Assembly: GCA_018970845.1 (NCBI GenBank)
Contig: JAGWVO010000277.1
Coordinates: 1 to 5,177, forward strand
Direction of reading: 5' to 3'
Length of the DNA: 5,177 bases
Source: Planctomycetota bacterium
GTDB taxonomy: Bacteria; Planctomycetota; Planctomycetia; Gemmatales; Gemmataceae
Position 1 is the stretch's first letter; every line of letters starts with the position of its first letter. The notes under the pieces were generated by a model that worked only from the letters and a program-made list of their open reading frames with translations, was not told the DNA's origin and searched no databases. Positions 1 through 5,177 of the stretch are shown here, piece by piece. Position numbers and translations under genes: made by a program.

Positions 1-246
1 GTCGAATCCAACCCACCCCCGCCCCAGGTTGGCAGGCTCCAAGTGGATTCGGCCGTTCACGATTGGCCCCGGATAACCGACGGAAACTTTCTCGACATTC
101 CAGTCGCCAATCTGTTCAAGAACCTGCCGGGTGAACTCGGGGGGCCCCATCTCCGCGCCTGATGGAAACTTGCGAATCTCATCCGCCTCGGAATGCTTCA
201 TCTTCACATTGGTCCCACCGATATCGATGACCAGCACGCCCTTCAT
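1..246 (-). CDS. ROK-family sugar kinase, probably polyphosphate glucokinase-like (partial; C-terminus beyond window)
   Basis: Reading the minus strand from the ATG at 246-244 gives 82 codons with no stop, running off the left edge, so only the N-terminal third or so of the protein is present. It opens MKGVLVIDIGGTNVKMK. The DIGGTNVK stretch (residues 8-15) is the phosphate-binding loop of the actin-like ATPase fold used by ROK kinases. Residues 55-82, with SVGYPGPIVNG and then EPANLGRGWVGFD, match the region where ROK glucokinases and polyphosphate glucokinases carry G-x-P-G and the following strand. Such enzymes phosphorylate glucose to glucose 6-phosphate in the cytoplasm, with ATP or polyphosphate as donor. 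The sugar-binding histidine and zinc-binding cysteines of ROK proteins would lie outside the window, so substrate and donor cannot be settled here. The start is supported by GGAG seven bases upstream. The gene is divergent from the fructose-bisphosphatase. ROK-family membership is fairly sure; the polyphosphate glucokinase assignment is an inference. Confidence 0.85.
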   Translation of the reverse strand, partial: MKGVLVIDIGGTNVKMKHSEADEIRKFPSGAEMGPPEFTRQVLEQIGDWNVEKVSVGYPGPIVNGRIHLEPANLGRGWVGFD

Positions 247-253
247 GAATCAT

Positions 254-257
254 CTCC
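254..257 (-). promoter_or_regulatory. Ribosome binding site of the ROK kinase gene
   Basis: On the minus strand GGAG lies seven bases before the ATG at 246-244. It supports this start over the ATG at 253-251, which is in another frame. Confidence 0.6.
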
Positions 258-316
258 GCGAAACAGGGAGTAGCACCTTCCCGCCATGGGCATAGTTTAA
301 CCAAGTTCCTTGTCTT

Positions 317-322
317 AGGGAG
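317..322 (+). promoter_or_regulatory. Ribosome binding site for the GTG-started fructose-bisphosphatase gene
   Basis: AGGGAG lies six bases upstream of the GTG at 329-331. This decides the start: there is no in-frame ATG nearby, and homology to the family begins soon after. Confidence 0.65.
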
Positions 323-328
323 TCGATC

Positions 329-2275
329 GTGGAACCCGCGCCCAACAACGCCATCCTAAAAACCCTGGCAAGGGAATTGCCGAACCTGGACTACTGCCTG
401 GCGGAATTGGCAAGGCTAACGGCGCGCCTCGACCTGCCCAAGGGCGTCATCCATGTCATGAGCGACATCCATGGCGACGATGTCAAGCTCCGCCATGTGA
501 TCAACAACGCTTCGGGCACGCTGCGTCCCATCGTGGAGCGTCTATTCTCCGACCATGCCGACAAGGGGCTCGTCCAGGAGATCCTGAGCCTGCTGTTTTA
601 TCCCCATGAAACGATGGAGGATTTCCGGAAGACGCTTCCCTCGGAAGCGGATTTCGACCAGAAACTGCTCGGACACTTGGGTCACCTTCTCCGCCTGGTG
701 AGGGAAATAGCGGGAGGATTGCCCGTCGATCGGCTCAAGGCCCTCTGCCCGGCGGAATACAGGCCGCTCCTGTTGGAACTTGTCGCCACGGGAGCGGGAA
801 ATCCAAGCGCGGAAAGGTTCGCGGAAAACGCCCTCAAGACCTTGGCAAGGCATGACAGGTGTTCCCATGTCGTGAGGGTCATGGCACGGTTGGTTCGCAA
901 CCTGGCAGTCGATGAGATCATCATCGCAGGTGACTGCTGGGACAGGGGCCCGCGCGGGGACAGGGTGGTCGACATCCTGATGCAACAACCCAACCTGGCG
1001 TTCACCTGGGGCAACCACGACACGGCATGGCTGGGCGCCTGTCTGGGCCACGAGGCCTGCATCGCCCATGTCCTCAGGTTGTCAATGAGATACAGGAGGC
1101 TGGCACAACTGGAGGAGGGTTACGGCATTCCGCTGCTGCCTTTACAGCTGCTGGTTGAGGAATGCTATGCCAACGATCCGGTCGAATGCTTCAAGCCGAA
1201 AGGCACCGACCTGCACGACGCCACCCTTGTGGCCCGCATGCAGAAGGCGGCAGCCATCATGCAGTTCAAGCTCGAGGGCCAGATGATCTCCAGGCACCCG
1301 GAATGGAACCTGGATTCATGGAAAATCCTCGCGGGCATTGATCCGGTGGAGGGAACAGTCGCCATCGGCGACAAAAAATATCCCCTCAGGGATCGGCACT
1401 TTCCCACGCTTCGAGCCGATGCGCCCTACGAATTGCACCCCGCCGAAAAGGCCTGCATGGCCAGGATGCGGGAACATTTCCTCGCAAGCCGGAAACTGTG
1501 GCAGCATGTCGTCTTTCTCCGCAACCGCGGAAGCATGTACCTCACAAGGGACAAGCATGTCATTTTCCACGGCTGCGTTCCCGTCGACTCCCGGGGGGAA
1601 TTCCTCGCCTTTCCCGTGGATGGCGCCATGCGCCAGGGCAGGTATTTGCTCGAAGCCATGGATGCCGTCATCGCCCGCGTTGTCGATCACCCGGCCCAAA
1701 CCGATCTCGACATGTGCTGGTACCTGTGGTGCGGCCCGCTGTCACCCTTGTTCGGCAAAGACAGGATTTGCACCTTCCAAAACGATTTCATCGCCGACCC
1801 GCTCACGCATGTCGAGACGAAAAACCCCTACTTCTCGCTCATTCACGAATCGTGGTTCTGCGACAAGATACTGGCGGAATTCGGAATCGCCGACGGGAAC
1901 GGACTGCTGGTGAACGGCCATGTGCCCGTGAAGATCGAAAAAGGGGAATCACCGATCAAGAAATCCGGAAAGGCCATCACCATCGATGGCGCGTTCTCGG
2001 AAGCCTATGGAGACCATGGTTACACCCTCGTGCTGGAACCAGCCCGCACTCTCCTGGCGACGCATCACCATTTCGAGTCTGTGTCAGCCGCCGTCCATTC
2101 AGGGACGGACATCATTCCCAAAGTGACCACGGTCAAGGACTGGGGAGCTGTCAGAAAAGTGGGCGATACTGAGGCAGGCAAGGAGATCGTGGAACGATGC
2201 TCCCTCATTGAACAGTTGGCCCAAGCCTACAAAACCAACCGAATCAGGCAGGATTATTCAGGCCCGGCAACTTGA
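329..2275 (+). CDS. fbp: Fructose-1,6-bisphosphatase class III
   Basis: This 648-residue cytoplasmic protein hydrolyses fructose 1,6-bisphosphate to fructose 6-phosphate, the committing step of gluconeogenesis. It belongs to the calcineurin-like metallophosphatase class first known from Bacillus, whose members are about 640-670 residues, so it is full length. Visible metal-site motifs, in order, are SDIHGD at 45-50 (D46, H48), GDCWDRGPRGD at 201-211 (D202, D205), GNHD at 228-231, the family-typical FHGCVPVD at 413-420, and NGHVPVK at 529-535 (H531), followed by IDGAFSEAYGDHGYT at 552-566. The long helical insert between SDIHGD and GDCWD (about 51-195) is usual for the class. The gene starts with GTG behind a good ribosome binding site; the GH13 gene follows after 15 bases. 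Bacillus members are Mn-dependent and respond to AMP and phosphoenolpyruvate; whether this one does cannot be read from the sequence. Class assignment is very secure. Confidence 0.96.
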   Translation: MEPAPNNAILKTLARELPNLDYCLAELARLTARLDLPKGVIHVMSDIHGDDVKLRHVINNASGTLRPIVERLFSDHADKGLVQEILSLLFYPHETMEDFRKTLPSEADFDQKLLGHLGHLLRLVREIAGGLPVDRLKALCPAEYRPLLLELVATGAGNPSAERFAENALKTLARHDRCSHVVRVMARLVRNLAVDEIIIAGDCWDRGPRGDRVVDILMQQPNLAFTWGNHDTAWLGACLGHEACIAHVLRLSMRYRRLAQLEEGYGIPLLPLQLLVEECYANDPVECFKPKGTDLHDATLVARMQKAAAIMQFKLEGQMISRHPEWNLDSWKILAGIDPVEGTVAIGDKKYPLRDRHFPTLRADAPYELHPAEKACMARMREHFLASRKLWQHVVFLRNRGSMYLTRDKHVIFHGCVPVDSRGEFLAFPVDGAMRQGRYLLEAMDAVIARVVDHPAQTDLDMCWYLWCGPLSPLFGKDRICTFQNDFIADPLTHVETKNPYFSLIHESWFCDKILAEFGIADGNGLLVNGHVPVKIEKGESPIKKSGKAITIDGAFSEAYGDHGYTLVLEPARTLLATHHHFESVSAAVHSGTDIIPKVTTVKDWGAVRKVGDTEAGKEIVERCSLIEQLAQAYKTNRIRQDYSGPAT

Positions 2276-2277
2276 CT

Positions 2278-2281
2278 GGAG
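2278..2281 (+). promoter_or_regulatory. Ribosome binding site of the GH13 gene
   Basis: GGAG begins two bases after the fbp stop codon and ends nine bases before the ATG at 2291. It supports that start over the ATG at 2296, which is out of frame. The closeness suggests translation coupled to fbp. Confidence 0.5.
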
Positions 2282-2290
2282 TCCCGTCTC

Positions 2291-3769
2291 ATGTCATGGC
2301 CCATGCTTTATCAAGCCCACCCGCGCCGACTTCTCGCCGAGTTCGCCACCGAGTGCCGGGAGGCCAAGGGGCTTGGCGGCGTTCCATCAAGCTGGTTCGC
2401 CTCCATCAAGGCCATGGGATTCGACTGGATCTACCTGCTGGGCGCCTGGCAAACCGGCCCCCGGTCCCGCGAGGTCTCCCTGAGGAACCCGATCATTTCC
2501 GCGGACCATTCCAGCCATCTTCCTGATTGGACGGTGAACGATGTCTTCGGCTCGCCTTTCGCCATCGAGGCTTGGGTGCCTCATGTCGATTGGGGTGGCC
2601 TTGAAGGCCTTTTGTCGTTTCGCGAAAACGCGGCCCGCCATGGATTGAAGTTGATGCTCGACTTCGTCCCCAACCATGTTGGCCTCGACAACCCCTGGGC
2701 CGTCAATCACCCCGATTGGTTCTTCAGGTGTGATGCCCCGAGTTCGGCCGGCAAGGCCGAAGCCGCGCACCCGGGAGGCCCGTTTCTCAAACATGGCAAG
2801 GACCCTTACTTTCCCCCATGGCCCGACACCTTCCAGCTCAACCTGTTTCACCCGGCGGTTAGGTCCGCCCAGCAGGAACTGATTGCCGCCATCGCCACCC
2901 TGTGCGATGGGGTGAGATGCGACATGGCCATGCTGCCGCTATCCGATGTCTTCCTCACCACATGGGGGCATGAAAGCATCGACATTCCCGGAGTCGCTGC
3001 CGACCAGTCCGATTATTGGCCCGGAATCATCAAGGCGGCCCGGGATGTTGCTCCCGGATTTCAGTTCCTCGCGGAATGCTACTGGGACAGGGAATGGGAT
3101 CTCATGTGCCAAGGATTTGACTACTGCTACGACAAGCGCCTTTATGAACGGCTAGCCCATGGTGGCGCCCATGAAGTCTCAGGCCACTTGATGGCTGAAC
3201 CAAGGTTCCTTCACAAGTGCGCCCATTTCCTTGAAAACCATGATGAAAACCGATCTCCCGAAGTTTTCAAAGAAAGACTGAATGCCGCGGCGGTGATCAC
3301 CTACCTTTCCCCCGGGTTGCGCTTTTTCCACCATGGACAGGAACACGGATTCAAGCGCAAGGATTCGGTTCACCTTTCCAGGGCCGCCGATGAACGCCGA
3401 GATCCCCAAACACTCGCGTTTTACAAGCGCTTGATGGCGATCTCCTCATGGGCCGCCAGCAGGGAATGGAAACGCCTCCAACCTCTTCAGGCATGGGAAG
3501 GCAACCCGTCCCATGGAAACCTGATCGCCATGCAAATCGGGAATGGTTCGCAAGCCCTGTTAGCCGTGGTGAACTACTCTTCAAACCAAAGCCAAGGAAG
3601 TTTGGCCTTGGAGCCAAGTGATTTGAAGATTGTTGAACATGATCTTCAAACAGGCATGGCCAGCGATTGGCTCATGGGGAAAGACTTGAAGAAACCGATC
3701 AACTTTGACTTGGGGCCTTGGAAACACAAAATCCTGTGCCCCGCCGGCCTATTCCCGGCTGTTGGTTGA
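2291..3769 (+). CDS. Alpha-amylase-family (GH13) glycosyl hydrolase or transglycosylase, cytoplasmic
   Basis: The 492-residue protein is a GH13 TIM-barrel enzyme with all four family motifs: region I DFVPNHVG at 124-131, region II GVRCDMAM at 207-214 (R209 and nucleophile D211), region III FLAEC at 259-263 (acid/base E262), and region IV FLENHDENR at 313-321 (H317 and transition-state stabiliser D318). It should therefore be active. The region from about 395 to 485 looks like the usual C-terminal beta-sandwich domain. The segments GFDWIYLLGAWQTGP (43-57) and DPYFPPWPDTFQLN (171-184) recall a conserved bacterial group annotated only as alpha-amylase family protein, whose substrate I do not know to be established. 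There is no signal peptide, so it acts in the cytoplasm on an internal glycan or oligosaccharide such as glycogen, maltodextrin, trehalose or sucrose. The link to sugar metabolism is supported by fbp 15 bases upstream. The fold and catalysis are secure; the substrate is open. Confidence 0.92.
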   Translation: MSWPMLYQAHPRRLLAEFATECREAKGLGGVPSSWFASIKAMGFDWIYLLGAWQTGPRSREVSLRNPIISADHSSHLPDWTVNDVFGSPFAIEAWVPHVDWGGLEGLLSFRENAARHGLKLMLDFVPNHVGLDNPWAVNHPDWFFRCDAPSSAGKAEAAHPGGPFLKHGKDPYFPPWPDTFQLNLFHPAVRSAQQELIAAIATLCDGVRCDMAMLPLSDVFLTTWGHESIDIPGVAADQSDYWPGIIKAARDVAPGFQFLAECYWDREWDLMCQGFDYCYDKRLYERLAHGGAHEVSGHLMAEPRFLHKCAHFLENHDENRSPEVFKERLNAAAVITYLSPGLRFFHHGQEHGFKRKDSVHLSRAADERRDPQTLAFYKRLMAISSWAASREWKRLQPLQAWEGNPSHGNLIAMQIGNGSQALLAVVNYSSNQSQGSLALEPSDLKIVEHDLQTGMASDWLMGKDLKKPINFDLGPWKHKILCPAGLFPAVG

Positions 3770-3797
3770 AAACCTGCTCATTCCACGGTTCGAAATT

Positions 3798-4631
3798 ATG
3801 GGATTATCAGCTCCAATAAGCTTTCTAAGAATTGGTGCCGTCAGCTACCTCAACTCCAAGCCGTTGGTTGAAGAGCTTGACCGTCTCCTGCCCCGTTCAA
3901 CCTTGGAATTTGATACCCCATCGAGACTGGCCCATCGGATGAAATCCGGTGAATTTGACATAGGACTTATTCCGCTTGTGGAATTCCTGAATTGGGAGGA
4001 CTGCCGATATTTGCCCGGAATGGCCGTAGGTTGTCAGGGGCCGGTCAGGAGTGTTTGCGTCCACTCCAAGGTCGATTGGAAACTAGTGAATTCAATGGCC
4101 ATGGACGAAGGCAGCAGGACTAGTGTCGCCCTGACCCGAGTCATTTTTCGCGACCGCGGATGGAACACGGGGCCAACCCATCCCCTGCCCATGACCGACT
4201 CGCCCTCAGCATCCAGTGCCGACGCTGTCTTGCTCATCGGTGACAGGGCCATGGATCCATCACTGCCCGGGTATCCATGGAAAATTGACCTTGGCCAGCA
4301 GTGGCTGGAACTGACCGGCTTGCCCTTTGTGTTCGCGCTTTGGGCGGTTCGGCCAGGCCTGAAGGTTTCATCAGCGGCGATCGCCGCATTTCAGGAATCA
4401 CTCGAATTGGGAAAGCAAAGGATTGCTAAGATCGCTCGCCGCGAAGCCGGGATTCTGAAAAAAAAGGAGGCCGACTGCCTCGATTACCTTACCAATAACA
4501 TCAAATATGACCTTGGCCCCGAACAACTCAAGGGAATCGCGGAATTCCAGAAAAAACTGGATTCCCTTGGCCTGGCCAAATGGAGGACGATCCATGAAGT
4601 CGATCAGGATGATTCTCCAATCCGTGATTGA
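3798..4631 (+). CDS. mqnA: Chorismate dehydratase MqnA (futalosine pathway of menaquinone synthesis)
   Basis: MqnA removes water from chorismate to give 3-[(1-carboxyvinyl)oxy]benzoate, the first committed step of the futalosine route to menaquinone. The protein has a periplasmic-binding-protein-like fold but is cytoplasmic. Family hallmarks here are RIGAVSYLNSKPL (11-23), GEFDIGLIPLVEF (51-63), DEGSRTSVALTR (103-114), ADAVLLIGDRAM (141-152) and LTGLPFVFALW (172-182). At 277 residues it has the usual family length. The frame is open upstream to an ATG at 3705 inside the GH13 gene, but homology begins just before RIGAVSYLN, so the ATG at 3798 is chosen. No good ribosome binding site precedes it, which suggests coupling to the GH13 gene, whose stop lies 28 bases upstream. 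The 3' end overlaps mqnC by 38 bases. Codons 221-223 form an eight-A run (4458-4465). The call is secure; the exact start is less so. Confidence 0.94.
   Translation: MGLSAPISFLRIGAVSYLNSKPLVEELDRLLPRSTLEFDTPSRLAHRMKSGEFDIGLIPLVEFLNWEDCRYLPGMAVGCQGPVRSVCVHSKVDWKLVNSMAMDEGSRTSVALTRVIFRDRGWNTGPTHPLPMTDSPSASSADAVLLIGDRAMDPSLPGYPWKIDLGQQWLELTGLPFVFALWAVRPGLKVSSAAIAAFQESLELGKQRIAKIARREAGILKKKEADCLDYLTNNIKYDLGPEQLKGIAEFQKKLDSLGLAKWRTIHEVDQDDSPIRD
4582..4586 (+). promoter_or_regulatory. Ribosome binding site of mqnC, inside mqnA
   Basis: GGAGG lies seven bases before the ATG at 4594, within the last codons of mqnA. It decides the mqnC start against the in-frame ATG at 4609, which has no well-spaced site. 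Confidence 0.75.
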
Positions 4632-5177
4632 TGGCCATCGCCTATCAAAGGAGAACGCCGTCCGGCTATTCAAGGAATGTCACGATCTGCCAGCACTGGG
4701 AACCGCGGCGGACAAGGTGACAAGAAGACTCCATCCTGAAAATTACAGAACATATAATATAGACAGGAATATCAACTACACGAACATCTGTGCCGCAATA
4801 TGCAAATTCTGCGCTTTCTACCGCAAGCCTCAGGATAAGGACGCTTATGTCCTGTCCCGCGAGGAGTTATGTCAGAAGATCGACGAAACCATTGCGCTGG
4901 GAGGAGATCAGGCCCTGCTTCAGGGTGGTATGCACCCCTCGCTCAAGCTGGAATGGTACGAGGATTTGCTGCGCTTTTTGAAGGAGCGATATCCAACCTT
5001 CAACCTGCATGCATTCAGTCCACCCGAAATATGGCATTTCCACAAATTAAACAAGATACCGCTCAAGGATGTTTTGACGAGGCTCAAAGCGGCTGGATTG
5101 GGAAGCTTGCCAGGAGGTGGTGGCGAAATTCTTGTCGACCGTGTCCGCAAGGAACTCACGATCAACAAATGCCTATC
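4594..5177 (+). CDS. mqnC: Cyclic dehypoxanthinyl futalosine synthase MqnC, radical SAM (partial; C-terminus beyond window)
   Basis: The frame is open from the ATG at 4594 to the window end, giving 194 residues, about half of a typical 350-390-residue MqnC. The radical SAM cluster motif CAAICKFC supplies C66, C70 and C73, ligands of the [4Fe-4S] cluster that cleaves S-adenosylmethionine. It is preceded by IDRNINYTN (56-64) and followed by FYR. Further family stretches are ALGGDQALLQGG (101-112), LHAFSPPEI (138-146) and SLPGGGGEILVDRVR (171-185). This set fits MqnC, which cyclises dehypoxanthinyl futalosine, better than its paralogue MqnE (aminofutalosine synthase). Placement directly after mqnA supports the same pathway. 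Translation is probably coupled to mqnA through the 38-base overlap and the internal GGAGG. The N-terminal part is more A+T-rich and uses rarer codons (AGA, ATA) than the upstream genes, for example at 4740-4775. Confidence 0.93.
   Translation, partial: MKSIRMILQSVIDGHRLSKENAVRLFKECHDLPALGTAADKVTRRLHPENYRTYNIDRNINYTNICAAICKFCAFYRKPQDKDAYVLSREELCQKIDETIALGGDQALLQGGMHPSLKLEWYEDLLRFLKERYPTFNLHAFSPPEIWHFHKLNKIPLKDVLTRLKAAGLGSLPGGGGEILVDRVRKELTINKCL

Larger units (their letters stand above)
247..328. promoter_or_regulatory. Divergent intergenic region between ROK kinase and fructose-bisphosphatase genes
   Basis: These 82 bases separate two divergently transcribed genes and should hold the promoters of both, possibly overlapping. 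The only A+T-rich stretch is around 291-304 (CATAGTTTAACC). On the plus strand TAGTTT at 293-298 could serve as a -10 element, but the hexamer sixteen bases upstream (TAGCAC at 271-276) is a poor -35, so no sigma-70 promoter is called with confidence. There is no obvious operator palindrome apart from one CCATGG at 284-289, a hexamer common throughout the window. Confidence 0.4.

Noticed and set aside
293..298. TAGTTT as a sigma-70 -10 element for fbp
   Set aside because: The spaced upstream hexamer is a poor -35, so it is mentioned in the intergenic entry but not called as a promoter.
542..1069. Long minus-strand open frames opposite fbp, such as 542-1069 and 1316-1699
   Set aside because: Shadows of the real gene on the opposite strand; no domain resemblance and no ribosome binding site, while the plus frame has all class III motifs.
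1498..2172. 224-codon plus-strand frame inside fbp
   Set aside because: Arginine/proline-rich out-of-frame translation of a GC-rich gene, wholly inside the well-supported fbp frame.
3705..3797. Upstream extension of mqnA to the ATG at 3705
   Set aside because: It would overlap the GH13 gene by 65 bases and add 31 residues with no family resemblance; MqnA homology starts just after the ATG at 3798.
3770..3797. Possible terminator between the GH13 gene and mqnA
   Set aside because: No GC-rich inverted repeat followed by a T run is present in these 28 bases.
4464..4470. AAGGAGG inside mqnA as a ribosome binding site for a hidden gene
   Set aside because: No ATG, GTG or TTG follows at a suitable distance; it is coding sequence for Lys-Glu-Ala.
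1597..4550. Three copies of GGAATTCC (near 1598, 3980 and 4543)
   Set aside because: In at least one case it comes from the ordinary codon pair GAA-TTC after a G; the number is too small to argue for a motif.

Overview
The window (about 57% GC by eye) is a gene-dense bacterial chromosomal segment. It holds one truncated gene on the minus strand and a tight plus-strand run of four genes, the last cut by the window edge. I see no mobile element, CRISPR array, RNA gene or clear terminator. The combination of a class III (metallophosphatase-type) fructose-1,6-bisphosphatase, a ROK-type sugar kinase, an unusual cytoplasmic GH13 enzyme and futalosine-pathway menaquinone genes, at mid-to-high GC, fits a non-proteobacterial lineage such as Verrucomicrobiota, Planctomycetota or Acidobacteriota. 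That placement is inference and not secure.

Layout: 1-246 (minus) is the N-terminal part of a ROK-family kinase that resembles polyphosphate glucokinase. 247-328 is an 82-base divergent intergenic region carrying a ribosome binding site for each flanking gene. 329-2275 (plus) is a class III fructose-1,6-bisphosphatase with a GTG start. 2291-3769 is a GH13 alpha-amylase-family enzyme with an intact catalytic triad and no signal peptide. 3798-4631 is MqnA (chorismate dehydratase). 4594 to the window end is the first 194 residues of MqnC, a radical SAM enzyme of the same pathway.

The plus-strand genes are separated by 15 bases, then 28 bases, then overlap by 38 bases, so they are probably co-transcribed. 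The left part (glucose kinase, fructose-bisphosphatase, intracellular glycoside hydrolase or transglycosylase) reads as a cytoplasmic sugar or storage-glycan module. The right part is respiratory-quinone biosynthesis. The two share a transcript by position, but no direct biochemical link is visible.

No exotic system is evident. The points most worth following are the GH13 enzyme of unsettled substrate beside a gluconeogenic phosphatase, a strong excess of the palindrome CCATGG across the window, and the mqnA-mqnC junction, where an eight-A run sits just where the mqnC frame opens.
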